Source: Paramecium sonneborni (lineage: Eukaryota; Ciliophora; Oligohymenophorea; Peniculida; Parameciidae). Taken from it: 64,000 nucleotides of DNA. The stretch covers positions 337,982 to 401,981 of the forward strand of contig CAJJDN010000095.1 of the NCBI GenBank assembly GCA_905182985.1, given 5' to 3'. A program made the position numbers and the translations under genes. Shown one piece after another: positions 52,468-64,000 of the stretch; within the stretch, counting starts at the first letter, position 1, and each line of letters opens with the position of its first letter. The notes beneath the pieces were generated by a model. It did not search any database and was not told the origin of the DNA. It saw only the letters and a list, made by a program, of their open reading frames with translations.

Positions 52468-54294
52468 ATGTCTTAAGTCCACGGGAGTTCAATATTGAAC
52501 AAAGAGAACCCAAATAAAGCTCCTGATCATTTAGGATCAAACGTGTTTACCGACTTGCTATCCTCTACATTTTACACAGTGATTGGTTATGTTTGCTTAG
52601 ATATTGTATTTGGAATCAGTTTACACTTTATTGCTTAACATAATGATCCGAATGCTGTAGCAGGTTTAGGATTAGCATTTACTACAGTGAATGTGCTATT
52701 GATTCCAATGGCACTAGGTATTGATTAATAGTGAATAAAAGGAACGAATTAATCATTGAATGTACATTCAGCTTAAGCTCTTGGGGCTAAGAAACCTAAA
52801 TTGGCTTAAAGTTATTTTACATTGACTATATATATTCATTTGATGTACTTTATTCCATTTTCAAGTACTTGAATATAATTAATGCAATAGTAATTCTGAT
52901 TCTAATGAAGCCAATAGTTGCTAAGACAATTAATGAAGAAGATAGAGATGCAACAGCAGATGCTTCATAAATTTACTTATATTATTTATTACCATCAACA
53001 TTATTTGCAATATTATATGAATGCATGAAAAGTTTTATGATAGCAAATAAAGTATGATATATATACATAGATATTTAGATATTTGCAGTGTTTATGTTTA
53101 TATAATTGGGTACAGCTGCTCTACATACTTTATGGTGTTATTTGTTTATAGATTATTTAGATATTGGAGGAGGTATTCCAGGAGCAGGATTGGCTATTAT
53201 CTGTACAGAAGTTTTGAATTGCTTATTCTGTTTAATAGTAGTTCTAGGAACTAAATATAAAAAGTAAGTATTTAGTGATTATAAATTTAAATTCACTATG
53301 AGAAAAAAAGAAAAAAAATTATTTTCAAGTTTTTTGAGATAATCTATACCTATGATTGGTCATATCTATGCAGATTATTTTGTTTTCTTCTTATTAAACT
53401 TTATAGCAGTAGGATTTGGATCTGATTAATTGAATGCTTAATTGGCATTATCAAATACATCTAATTTTTATTATAAATTTCCTATATCATTATCATTAGC
53501 ATTAATGACATTTGTTGGTAATGAAATGGGAGCTAAGAATATTAAAAGAGCCAAAAGATATTCATGGGTTGGAGTCTTATTATTTATTGGATTTACAACA
53601 TTATTCTTAGGTGCATTAACATTTCTAAGAGAAACTTGGGCGGAATTCTATTCTGCTGGAAGACAAGAAATTACAGATTTAATAATGGAAGTTTATCCTA
53701 TATTTGTTTTTGGTTTTTTTGTTATTGATGGTTTATAAGGAACATTAACTGGAATATTAAAAGGAATAGAAAGAAAAGATTTTGTTACTTATTCAACTTT
53801 ACTTGTATATTATTTAGTTGGAATACCTTTAGTTGTTTATTTTGCATATGATTTTGGTTTAGGACAAAAAGTTTATGGAATATGGTTCGCATTTGCTATC
53901 GTGAATGCTGTTTTAGCTGTTTTATATTTAATATTAACATTTACAACTAATTGGTCTGATATGTGTAGAAAAATCTGTTAAAGAATTGAAGATTAACATA
54001 AAATGTAAAATCTTAATGATTCTCTTAATAAAGATTTTGAAGAAGATCCAGAAAAACTTAAAACAAAAAGGAAAGTTAAATCATCTAAGGTTAAGGTATC
54101 ATATACTCACATAATTAATTTAGTAATCTAAATAAAAGAAAGATGAAAATGAACCTGTTACTGATTAAAAGAAACCTAAAAAAGAAAGGAAACCAAGAAG
54201 ACCAGCTGATGATGAATAATAATATAGTTTGTAAGCAACAGAACCAACAAAAATAACAAAATAAGAGGTTGATACAGTACCAATCTTGTCTTGA
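52468..54294 (+). CDS. MATE-family multidrug/organic-cation efflux transporter
   Basis: A 573-aa multi-pass transporter (about 12 segments), exporting organic cations or toxins by H+ or Na+ exchange. Seen: the N-terminal half around LLSSTFYTVIGYVCLDIVFG, GLGLAFTTVN, MALGTNQSLNVHSAQALGA (the family xQxxGA-type block), and the second half SMAxx-like block FPISLSLALMTFVGNEMGA. The C-terminal 90 residues are Lys/Gln-rich and cytosolic. Four introns: 52718-52741, 52865-52890, 53052-53078, 54096-54123. The second and third fall near membrane segments and must both be removed to keep them. Confidence 0.9.
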
Positions 54295-54344
54295 CCTTTT
54301 ATATTACAATATTTAAGAATATATTAATATTATTATTATTATTA

Positions 54345-55889
54345 ATGGGTATATGCTAAACAAAACCTAAAGTAAATGAACCTCAAACTAAAATGAAAAA
54401 AATGAATACGGAATAAAGGTTGATGCCTAAACCAAGTCGTATATTAGATGTCAATTACAAATAAATACCAAACAAATTTCGAAGATAACCTACTTAAAGG
54501 AGAGTTCAACAGAGTAATTAATTCGACTCAGATACTTAAGGATTGTTTGGATTAACCAATCTAGGGAATACATGCTTTTTAAATTCAGTATTATTTATCC
54601 TTATAAAGTCCATCTAAGCCTTATCAAATACATAACCATTAGCTGATTACTTCATGTCCTAACTACATATCAAAGAGATCAATCCTGAAAATCCACTATC
54701 TTCATAAGGAAACATAGTCAAATCCTTTGCTTAACTCATTAGGCTACTTTGGTAGAAAGTTGATTAATATTAATATGATGATATGAAAGTTTTGAAACCG
54801 ACATAATTCATTTCAACAATTGGGAATTATAATCCTATATTTGCAGAAGGTACTTAAGAAGATGCACATGAATTTATTGCTTTTTTATTAGATATGATAC
54901 ATGAAGATTTAAATAGAATCAAGAAAAAACCTTATGTTGAATAAACTAAATTTACAAGGTTTCCAACTCATGAAGATGCAGATTAAGAATGGAAAAAATA
55001 TTTATCAAGAAATTAATCAATTATAGTTGATTTATTTTAAGGTCATATGCTTGATACTTTATCATGTCTAACTTGTAAATCTTCAAGATATTGTTTTGAA
55101 CCATTTATGTATTTGAGTGTACCAGTTATGAATAGAGAATGTGAATTATTAGAATGCATTGAAGAATTCTTAAAAAAAGAAACATTAAGAGGTGAAGAAG
55201 GATGGAATTGTACAAATTGTAATGCCAGAAGAGATAGTAGTAAAAAGATAGATTTATGGACAATGCCAAATATTTTAATTATTCATCTAAAAAGATTTAA
55301 ATTTAATTCTTAATTTAGAGCTAAAATCAGATCTTTAGTCAAATATCCATTATAAAATTTATCTTTTGAAAATCTTGTTTGTACAAAACAAACAGAAAAA
55401 CCTTCTTATGATCTTTATGGAGTTATAAATCATAGTGGTACATTGACTTCTGGACATTATACTGCTTATGCTAAAAACAGAGATGATTTACATTGGTATC
55501 ATTATAATGATGCTTTTGTATCACCTGTCTAATAGCCAGAACATTTAAATGATGCATACTTATTGTTTTATTTTAAAAATAGTGTTGAAGAATTCAAAAG
55601 GCAAACCTTAGAAGGCATCAACGTAAGCTAAAAAAGAAAAACTCTAAAAAATACTATAGCAATTAAATAAACAATGCTTAATATGCAATCTTAATAATCT
55701 AATAGTAACATTTCTGATCATATAAAAAAAAATAATAATAATAATAATAACAATTTTGCTCCTTCCGTTTCAAGTTAAGCAAAAAAAAAAATGTTATTTA
55801 GAAAATAAACCAAGCATTTTCAAATCATAAAAGCATAAGACTAACCGTCATTCTAATAGGATTCGTCAGTAATATAAGAAGAAAATTGA
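54345..55889 (+). CDS. Ubiquitin-specific protease (USP/UBP)
   Basis: A 514-aa intronless deubiquitinase. The Cys box is GLTNLGNTCFLNSVL with the catalytic Cys; QEDAHEFIAFLLD follows. Zinc-binding pairs are CLTCKSSR and CTNCNARR. The His box is HSGTLTSGHYTAYAKN, then YHYNDAFVSPV and the end block AYLLFYF. All catalytic positions are present. The N-terminus MGICQTKPK predicts myristoylation at Gly2 with palmitoylation at Cys4, rare for USPs and suggesting membrane-bound deubiquitination. The C-terminal ~110 residues are Gln/Asn/Lys-rich. The gene's last codons overlap the tail of an antisense ORF. Confidence 0.93.
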
Positions 55890-56718
55890 TAATTATATTG
55901 AAATTATTAAATAACCCACTTATTCAGTATTTAATCCTTTTTTTGTTAATAAAATTAATATATTTAGAATTGCCTAAGAAATTACTTCAAAAATTTTAAT
56001 TTATTAATTGATAAAAATAAAATTAATTAAACAATGGATAGGTTAGTTTTCATATACTTTAGATTAAGTTTCAGGTTAATAAATATATTCTTATAATCCA
56101 ATAACATCTTAATTTGGTCTTACTATAAGTATATTTCCTTAAATTTATTAGCCATTAGTATTTTCTTCTTTTAAATAAGCTTTAGCTTTTGGCCAATAAT
56201 AAATTCTAACATATTTGTCATAAATCATACTCAATGTTAATTCTAAATTTATTTATTGCATTGAGGCACATTGATATTGAGATAATTAGAAAGAAGATCC
56301 AAAAATAATACAATAATCGAAAAGATTAAGCATATACAATATTCTAAACTTTATTGGATTAAACTAATAAAAAAAATTATAATTGACTCTTGATAGCACT
56401 CCTATATTTTTATCTGTTATAGATTTTAAATAATTAGAAATTGGTTTTTTATAGTATCAAATTTAGTCCTAATTTTTTATATGTTTATTTAAAATAGTTG
56501 TCTCTTATTCTTATGCTTATTTTCAAAATGTGCTTTAACTAGTAAAAAATTAATTTATAACTGAAATTTCAGTACAACCAGCTATTTACTAATTTAGTTA
56601 TGTTTAATTAGTTGGATATATTCCAAAATTACAAACATCCAGGTTGATTATTTGGATAAAAAAATTATTCTCCTGATAATGGTTATTATTAAATAGCTGT
56701 TGAATCACATAATGACAT
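55866..56718 (-). CDS. Unrecognised protein-coding frame, minus strand
   Basis: An ATG at 56718 (MSLCDSTAIQQQPLSGEQFF) opens a long minus-strand frame with TAA/TAG as Gln; the next in-frame TGA is at 55866-55868, inside the end of the USP gene. The middle is charged and protein-like (KSITDKNIGVLSRVNYNFF, YDKYVRIYYWPKAKAYLKEE, IGLQEYIYQPETQSKVYENQ). I recognise no family. The last ~50 codons are much more hydrophobic and AT-biased, so the true stop may be earlier through a missed intron, and one or two short introns inside the gene are possible. Boundaries are approximate. Confidence 0.5.
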
Positions 56719-58082
56719 TTTAATTCAAATTATATTTAAAAATAAAAATTATTCTCAGAAAATATTATTATATCAAATTAATTATAGACCTGTTTCGATT
56801 TTACTAAATTGAGAACAATTAAAAATTTCAAAAATTATAACTGATAATATCCTAATTAATAATCCTATAGAAACTTAATTAACTTGACAATACTGAACTT
56901 TTTTTGTAATATTACAGGTTTTAAATTATTCTCTCATTAAATATTTTTTGCTTTTAGAATTAGATGCAGTACTGTATGTATTCTTTCATCAAATCTTTCA
57001 AATATAACAAAACATACAATATAATCTAAATTAATTTTTATAACTTTTGCATCTCAAAGTCATCCAATCTATTTTGTATATTTGTAAAATGGTAGAATAC
57101 AGAATCTAATCCTTTCCTTCTTTTTATCTCTTAATTGTTGCTATCAGTTACTCCATTATTAAAATCACAGAAAATCATTATTCCTACACATTTGATTGAT
57201 TTTATTGAATTGCAAACCTAACCAGTCATTATTAATCCTGCTATATTGAAAGCTATAATGATATGTTAACTAATTGTTACTAATTATTACTTTTCATTTA
57301 TTTGTTTTATATCAATTATCGAATTATAAAATTGAAAAACAATTTACGCAAGTTTTTACGATTTATTCATTGAATTTTATTAAAGAGTTTTGGATTCTAA
57401 AGGATAATAGAATAAAAATATACATAGAATCACTTTATATAGTATTTCATCTTGAATAATTAATTGAAAAAGGATGTCTTAAAATTTCTTTTTTTTATTG
57501 TCTTACACAAGATTAAAGATTTTGTTATCACATTTTATAGACTCTCTTTTGAAATTTTAAATTTAAATTAAGAGTTTCAATAGTTAAATCTAGATAGTAT
57601 TTAATTATGATATAATTTAGATTATGATAAGAACAAGATTTTTCTAAATGATTCTAGAATAATCATCATTTTTAATTTAAAAAAGTTTTTTTAAATTCAT
57701 CAACAAGCTTTTATTATAATTCTTTAATTTTCTCTAATTATTTAATTCAATTTTGAATTTTGAATGTAATTAATGAAAATTATCAGTATTTTATATTATA
57801 GCGTCTATTTTAATTTATTGTGAATTTTATAAAGTATTTAATTAATTGTTGTAATGCAAAATATCTGAAAAAAATTGATATGATTTTCTTCTGTTGAATT
57901 AAATTTACAATATTAAATATTTTTCTAGAATAATTATATATATTTCATTTGCTTTATTTTGATTAGATTATCATATTAAAGCTTTATTCTTTTATCGATT
58001 TTCTGGAAATAAATGCGATTATAATTTGTTTTTGAGAATATATAAAAAACATACAATTATATTCAGATGTTACATTATTACT
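56719..58082. other. Region with a probable minus-strand coding remnant
   Basis: A minus-strand frame from ATG 57229 to TGA 56828 (133 codons) contains NSIKSIKCVGIMIFCDFNNG and a coiled, charged middle. An overlapping minus frame encodes a protein-like block near 57000 (FERFDERIHTVLHLILKAKN). The two frames together suggest a gene with a frameshift or an unrecognised intron. On the plus strand, 57274 onward is open for about 90 codons but hydrophobic and unconvincing. 57560-58082 shows nothing. Confidence 0.35.
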
Positions 58083-58439
58083 TCATTTTTACAAATTAGA
58101 GTGGGAATAACGGACCTTTCTTCCAAAAAAGACTTCTTCTTTTTAATTGTTTTGGTTTGATTAGTTCAGTCTTATACTCTAAACTTTTGGTCTCCCAAAA
58201 ATACTTTCTTTCTAAGGATTCAGTTAATTTCCATCAAAATAAAGTTTTGGTGGAGGAGAGGGTTTGTATTCTTCTTTAAATTCTTACTTTTTTTAACTCT
58301 CCTAATCGTCTAATTAGATTTTTTGTAAATTTAAAGCCATTTTTTTTGGTTTGATTGGAGTTACGCTATTAGAAGTTGTCTATAAATGTTGTTTATCTAA
58401 GATTATTCTTTTCTACTTCTTTGAACTACATGAACCCAT
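58083..58439 (-). CDS. Small dual-acylated basic protein, 118 aa
   Basis: Starts MGSCSSKKQKR: Gly2, Cys4 and Ser6 followed by a basic cluster, an excellent myristoylation/palmitoylation signal with a polybasic membrane patch. The rest is Gln/Lys/Pro-rich and probably disordered (TSNSVTPIKPKKMALNLQ, YKPSPPPKLYFDGNQLNP, FGRPKVQSIRL). No domain is recognised. It is intronless. The same MGSCS start is found in the CDPK of this window, but the rest is unrelated. Confidence 0.65.
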
Positions 58440-58824
58440 TATTAAATTAATAATTTTTTTTACAGTTTCAACACCTTTTATCAATTGCCACTATTAAATC
58501 AGAGATTAACAGAATTTATATATTAATAATTGCTTGTGTTTCAGTAAGTATTAAGTATTTGAAGAATGAAAAAAAATCTTAATAATAAAATAATAAAAAC
58601 TAACAATAATAAAACCCAATATAGTTCTATTTGTAAACAATAATCTAGACATTGATTCAAATATCTTTATATTTCATATAGCAAGATTTTTCAATAAAGG
58701 AAACATTATTTAGCTTTTCTTAATAAGCAGTTCTTTTAATGCATATAAACTCTCATCATTGATATGTTTTATATTTAGAGATGATAAATTTTAATTATGA
58801 ATAATATTTGATAAAAAATTTATA
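58440..58824. other. AT-rich divergent gap
   Basis: 385 bp between two start codons on opposite strands. No motif seen. Confidence 0.45.
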
Positions 58825-60351
58825 ATGATTAAATATTGCACCAGACTAATGAGAATTTGCTATAGAATACCGATATATAGATTTTGCAAAGAAAAATTCG
58901 AAATATCAGATGAGGATATTGAAAAATTAAAGCTCTTGTATTCTTAAAAAGAGAACTACGAACAATTTATAAAATAAAAAGAGTGTAATATTATCATAAC
59001 AAAATCATAGAAATTTTAGAAGATGTTTTTAAAGAGAGAGAATAATTGATATCATTTAAATTGATGTAAATGAGTGACATTAATTAAGTGTTTGATTTTT
59101 ATTCTAAGGAAATAGCTAAATAATTAGACGATAAAAGTCCATAAGCTCCATTTACTGCAAATGAATTGAGTTTATTTCTCTATTTTACTAGTTGCTTAAG
59201 AAATGAAGTTTATGCTGAATAAATGAAAAATCATACCGACAGATTTTAATAAATTGCATCCAAAATCGTATTGGAAATAAATAGATTAGATCCAGAATAA
59301 TTTTGTGCTTTTGTTTGGGCTTTGTCTACTTATTAAATTGAAATGGGGGATTTAAATCTTAATGATTCAAAATAGTTCATAATTAAATAATAAGCAGAAA
59401 TTATTTTAGAAAAAATACCTCCTGATACACTACCTTCTTTAGCATTCTCTTTGTATCATATTATAAAAGATTAATCAGAGTTAATATTGAAGATCTCAAA
59501 ACTAACTCAAAAAAATATTACAATACAAACTCCTAGTAATTTGATTACTTTAGTAAAAAGTTTACCAAAAGGTTCATTTACAAACTCTAGGCTCATTTTT
59601 GATTAATTATCAGATTAATTTCAATAAGATTTATTAACTTAAGATTAATTCATAAATGTATTAGTAGAATTAATGAGAATTACCAATCACGAAAATACAG
59701 AATATGTTAAAAACATGGTAGATTTATTAACTACTAAGATTGAATCAGCATAAAAACATAATTTAAATATTTCTATGTAAAAAGTGATTGATTTGATACT
59801 TTCTTGTACATAATTAGAATAGTAAGAGGGAGAATAATTAATTAAATAAATGTTAAGAATTTGTCATGCAAAAAGTGAAAAGTTGAACATCTCAGAATAT
59901 ATTTAATTGCTTTTGGCTGTTGCAAAAATTAAAAATAATAATTATGAATCTATTAATTTGGAAAAAACCATTAAAATTCTTATCGAATTAGCACATAAAT
60001 CTCAAGTTTTTACTTTAAAAGATTTTGAATGTAAATATTATTAAATAAGCCTAAATAGAATAAGAATTAGTTTAAGTTATAGTAGGAGCTGCAGCCCTCA
60101 GGATAGATAATAAAGAATTTATTAAAAATGTAATTACTAAAATTGATCCTTTGTTATTACATAAATAAGACTTGTTATTATTAGCAAAGTCTTTTGTAAT
60201 TTATGTTCGATTATTTGAGGTAGAATTATTAAAAATCCATTCAGTTTGTGCAAAAAAAAAGCATGAATTTAGTGTTTTAGATTAAGCTTAATTATCAAAA
60301 ACTTTTAATAGGATTAAAGTGTTAATTCCAGATTCACCCTTTTTAAAATGA
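58825..60351 (+). CDS. All-helical repeat-like protein, possibly mitochondrial, 490 aa
   Basis: The N-terminus MIKYCTRLMRICYRIPIYRF is Arg-rich, lacks acidic residues and can form an amphipathic helix, as in mitochondrial presequences. The rest is a chain of helices (AFVWALSTYQIEMGDL, LPSLAFSLYHIIKDQSE, NLITLVKSLPKGSF, LVELMRITNHENTEYV) that resembles FAST-kinase/OPR-type helical repeats in organellar RNA-binding proteins. This resemblance is by pattern only. Two introns: 58985-59010 (26 nt, joining the presequence exon) and 60031-60058 (28 nt). Stop TGA 60349-60351. Confidence 0.7.
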
Positions 60352-61682
60352 GTGCAATATAATTTATATATATGTATATAAGATTATGTCAAATAATTTT
60401 AAATTTTATAAATTTGTAGAAATATTAAGTTTTGTTTTAAATAATGCTGGCTTTTAAATGATATTTTAATGATTACATTTGTAATAAGAAATTTATGAAA
60501 TATTCAATTATTATATAATTTAATTTGATTTAGCATTTAATTAATACAAAACAAAAAAAAGTTAGAACAATCTTAAGAATTTAGTTAAGTTAAAGGGCTC
60601 AAGCAATATTTAATTTTTACTATTCTTTAGATATGGACATAGATGAATAATATATATAAGATGTAGAAGGCTTAAGGATTTTTGAGGATAGAATAAATAA
60701 TGTATTTTAATAAAATTATTAAAATTCTAATAGATTCCTTGAATAAGTTTTTTTCTGAAGAAAATTTGTATGATAACATTTAAATTCCTGATAGAAAAAA
60801 AATAGAAGTATTAATAAAGTAATGAAATCAATTAGAATGAATGTTTAGGATAAAATTAATTAAATTTAAATGGGTATAACAACAGATTTGGGAACTCAGT
60901 AATTAATGAAATTTAAATACCATTTCCTGATTGCTTCAAACTTAAATAAGAATATAATTATTTTTGGATAAAACTTCCAATAAATATTTGAAGAATAAAT
61001 GGATTAGGTTCAAAGAAATTTTTTTTAGCTGGAAATATAATTTGAATTCGATCTTTCAACAGGAAAGAAAGTTATAGTTGTGTTTGATAAATAATTTACT
61101 TTTGAATATGGCAAAAATTAAATAATAAGAATAAATTTAATAAATCAAAATAAATCTAAGGATGAAAAGTATATAATTAAAAAAGTAGTAAATGAATGAA
61201 TGTATACTCAAAATTAAAAAAAGTACCTAAAAGAAAAGGAAGACTAAAATGATTACAATATTTTAGTAATGAATTCTCATAAAAGAACCTTTGATTTTCT
61301 ACTGCCTTTGAATTAAGGAAAAATTATTGTGAATTCTTAATGAATACAACATTGTCTATCACAAGGTAAGTGTAGAATATATATTTACATATTCTGAAAA
61401 CAAATAATTTTAGTATATTTAATTCGATTGAAAGTTCAATCTCAAAATAAGATTTTTTTGATAAAAAATTTTTAATTAAATCCACATTTATAATCAAATA
61501 TAAGAGCAGAAGAAATAATAAAATTTATAGAAGCTGGTGGTGGGATTATTACTAAATAGTCAACAGCAATTTAAATTATAAATATTTGTGAAGAAGGTGG
61601 CCTTTAGATTGAAGAATTTATTCAAATGATTTTATATTAAAAAGTATGATTAAACTGGTTGAAAATTTAATTATTTATATTG
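60352..61682 (+). other. Region of interrupted coding blocks
   Basis: Block 1 starts at the ATG in MDIDEQYIQDVEGLRIFEDR (about 60632) and becomes a longer protein-like frame only if one T is dropped from the T7 run near 60750 (continuing EENLYDNIQIPDRKKIEVLI), so an indel or sequencing slip is suspected. Block 2 starts at ATG 60871 (MGITTDLGTQQLMKFKYHFL) and is open to a TGA near 61200, then open again in the same frame to another TGA. Block 3, another frame near 61490-61650, encodes IICEEGG-like sequence (INICEEGGLQIEEFIQMIL). I could not assemble one gene. It is a decayed or mis-sequenced gene region. Confidence 0.35.
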
Positions 61683-63400
61683 ATGAAATAAAAACTTTGG
61701 ATAGCTATTCCTAATGAATTAAAGTGGAAAAATGAAAAGCCAATCTTGAAATCTGAATTCTAAAAGGCAAATAAAAAGTTGAGATATTTAATAGCTTATG
61801 ATCATTACATTTTGATCTCAAAAGTATAATGAAATTTAAACAAAGAAACCTGAGGATCCTCCAAAAAAGTTTCTTAAGTTAGATTTCGAAACTAAATTTG
61901 AAATAATTAGAACACCTGTATAAAAGAAAGATGAAGATGATGATTCATTGGGGACTATAATCGGAATGAATTTAATGAGAGATCATGGCTAAGATTAATT
62001 GCCAAGCTATAAATTAACAGCAAATGAAAAAATCATAACATAATGGAGAGAATTTTTTTAGTCTAGAATTAATTAATGGTAATTTCATCATCTTTTTAGA
62101 GTATTTAAGAAAATAGGAAAGGGTAATTTTGCCTCAGTAAATAATATCATTAATTTTAGGTTTATTTGGGAGAACGAATCGAAGATGGTACATAAATGGC
62201 AATTAAAGCATTTTCTAAATAAGCTGCATATGCAGAAGACCATGGAAAAGAAGCTATTGTTAATGAACTTACAATTATGAGAAAATTAAATAATCATCAT
62301 CTTATGAGAATGTATGAAATTTATGAAACTTAAAATTCACTCTATGTTGCACTAGAGTTATTAGAAGGTGGTTCACTCTATGATCTAATTAAAGAAAAAG
62401 TTATTTTATCTACAAAACAAATACAATAAATTTTAGTAGGAATATTATAAGGATTGTGTCATATGCATGAAAAAGAAATTATGCATCGAGATTTAAAATT
62501 AGAGAATATTTTATTCAAATAATAAAAGTACTATTTATATATAATAATTTTATAGAAAAATGGAAACAGTAGTTGTTGCAGATTTTGGTTTAGCTACACA
62601 TGTAAATGAACCAGTTTATTTATATTGTCGATGTGGAACTCCTGGGTATGTTGCACCGGAAGTTATTAACATAAAAGATATGAAAGCCCATTATAGTTCT
62701 GTTTGTGATATTTATAGTCTTGGTTTAGTCTTCTATTTATTATTAACTGGTAAGCCAGCTTTTCCTGGTAAAAGTTATGGCACTGTTGTTAAATAAAATA
62801 GAGAAGCCACCATTGATTATACTTTAAAATAATTGTAAAATGCTCCTAATACTGCTATTGATTTATTAAAAAGAATGTTAGAAAAAGATCCAAATAAAAG
62901 AATTAATGCACATTAATGCTTATAACATTAATATTTAGCAGAAATGAACAAAATTATGTTAGAAGATAATTAACATGACTTTATAGATGAAGGAGAAGAG
63001 AATGATTTAGGTATGAGAATGAATGCTTTAAATGAAGAGTAAATTTATTATAATATTTTTAGATCAGCTAAATTTGACGCATTTAGAAAAAATTAATTAA
63101 TTAATTCACCTTAATCTTCTCCTGGTTCCCTAGCTACAAAATAAATTAAACATTAAAAGAACATTGATTCTTCAAATTAGTTATAAGCAAATTCCCCTTT
63201 GCTTACTGGTAAAACTGACAGTGTTGATAGTATTCCCAATATTGGACTATCCTAGACAAAACAATAAAATAATTTTTAAGCCTCTCCATAAATAAAACCA
63301 TCCCGTTTTAAATAGTAAATTATAACATTAAAATTCTAGGAATATTCCATAATAAAAATAAGAAAACCCATTATTAAAATATACTTAGAAGAAAGAATGA
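61683..63400 (+). CDS. Ser/Thr protein kinase with PH-like N-terminal region (second copy of this type)
   Basis: A 539-aa kinase. The first ~90 residues include a strand-rich PH-like region (KLRYLIAYDHYILISK, KFLKLDFETKFEIIRT). Kinase domain: IGKGNFASVYLG, MAIKAFSK (catalytic Lys), VALELLEGGSLYDLI, IMHRDLKLENILF, VADFGLATH, CGTPGYVAPEV, SLGLVFYLLLTGKPAFPGK. A Gln/Ser-rich tail ends at KYTQKKE. Four introns: 61824-61845, 62137-62159, 62528-62555, 63315-63339. Without the last one the protein would run into a long hydrophobic AT-rich frame. It has the same layout and activation-loop sequence as the kinase at 17343-18987 but differs throughout otherwise. Confidence 0.9.
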
Positions 63401-63841
63401 CTTTTAAGAGTCTGTTATATTATTAATCAGATAAAATTTTTTTTATTATTATTTTAAAATTTCCCTTTTATTTATTACCAATATTAATTTTTTGTTTATT
63501 TTTAATGAATAAACACTTTTCATATTTAATTTTTTTCTAATCATGATAATGAGGTACCAAATGGTATCATATACTTTTATTATTAGATGAAAGATAAGAA
63601 CCCTTTAACTTTTTATTATAGTTTGTTTTATTTTGGTTTACAATTTTCATACTAGAAAAATTAAAACTATTTTTATATAGATTTGAAAAAGAAAAAAGAT
63701 AATATATAGCTAAGAGAAAAATTACTTGTTTTAGAAATAAAGATTAAAGCTAAGAGCAGCAGATGAATATTTAAAAATATATGTTGTGTTATATAATTAA
63801 CTTTTTAATAAATTATCTCGCTCATAATTAAATTAATAATC
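63401..63841. other. Convergent AT-rich gap
   Basis: 441 bp between the kinase stop (plus) and a transporter stop (minus). A short imperfect inverted repeat (AGGTACCAAATGGTATC region, about 63550) is present; no gene seen. Confidence 0.45.
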
Positions 63842-64000
63842 TCATTATTTTGATGATGACATTTTTTTAATTCTTTAAATTTCATTTACAATTAATGGTA
63901 TAAGAAATGATCCTCCAATAATTGATAAAATTCCACAATAAAGAAATAAATGATTTTCTACATATGGGACAATTAATTAATTAATAGCAGCAAACATAGC
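63842..64000 (-). CDS. Membrane transporter, C-terminal end (probably MFS)
   Basis: The minus-strand frame enters from the right edge and ends at TGA 63842-63844. The visible 52 residues have a final membrane segment (HLFLYCGILSIIGGSFLIPL) and a short charged cytosolic tail (NEIQRIKKMSSSKQ), as at the C-terminus of the two MFS transporters at 48.8-51.6 kb. Too little is present to name the family firmly. Confidence 0.55.

Noticed and set aside
61200..61660. Possible SP-RING/PIAS-like SUMO ligase remnant
   Set aside because: Suggested by CEEGGLQIEEF and by the SUMO gene in the window, but no zinc-ligand pattern can be laid out, so the call is not supported.
62079..62099. GT...AG candidate intron in the second PH-like kinase
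   Set aside because: Removing it creates an in-frame TGA; retained, it encodes sequence leading directly into the conserved glycine loop.
63540..63575. Short inverted repeat near GGTACCAAATGGTATC
   Set aside because: Too short and imperfect, and without flanking evidence of a mobile element or terminator.

Overview
The window is macronuclear-type DNA of a ciliate, most likely Paramecium or a close relative. Three things seen in the sequence show this. Conserved proteins read through only if TAA and TAG mean glutamine and TGA is the sole stop. About 70 introns of 18-29 nt (mostly GTA...TAG or GTA...AAG) must be removed to join conserved domains. The DNA is very AT-rich, with gene gaps often of 30-400 bp. 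The one tRNA, tRNA-Trp(CCA), fits a code in which UGA is not a sense codon. With only one stop codon, chance open frames of about 100 codons are common, so I rate unrecognised ORFs without conserved motifs low. Exon joins are inferred by eye, and each total was checked to be a multiple of three.

Layout. 1-6.6 kb: the end of a hormone-sensitive-lipase-like esterase, a 517-aa two-pass membrane protein followed by a decayed relative, a sarcosine-oxidase-like flavoenzyme, an interrupted frame, aspartate aminotransferase and tRNA-Trp. 6.6-16.7 kb: two head-to-head ~1600-aa membrane proteins of the TmcB/PAS family sharing a 105-bp spacer. 16.8-22.9 kb: SUMO, a Ser/Thr kinase, a decayed region, and glutamine-fructose-6-phosphate aminotransferase. 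22.9-31.9 kb: decayed sequence, a third TmcB-like gene, a 50-aa membrane miniprotein and an atypical small GTPase. 31.9-45.6 kb: a signalling-rich block with an HSF-type transcription factor, a TBC Rab-GAP, a Rab, an acylated protein of unknown role, a ULK/ATG1-like kinase, a CDPK, a coiled protein with a charged repeat, a ZC2HC zinc-finger protein and a DYRK kinase. 45.6-54.3 kb: aquaporin, a Ser/Pro-rich small protein, twin MFS transporters and a MATE transporter. 54.3-64 kb: a ubiquitin protease, unrecognised genes, a small acylated protein, a helical (possibly mitochondrial) protein, a second PH-like/kinase protein and the tail of another transporter.

There is no operon logic; each gene has its own start and stop. 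The themes are membrane sensing and signalling (three TmcB-like proteins, five protein kinases, Rab plus a Rab-GAP), transport (aquaporin, MATE, at least two MFS) and protein modification (SUMO, USP). Four separate genes begin Met-Gly-X-Cys, a dual-acylation signature. The most unusual items are the TmcB-like trio, the buried catalytic cysteine in the aminotransferase, the NPG aquaporin, and several regions of decayed gene copies.
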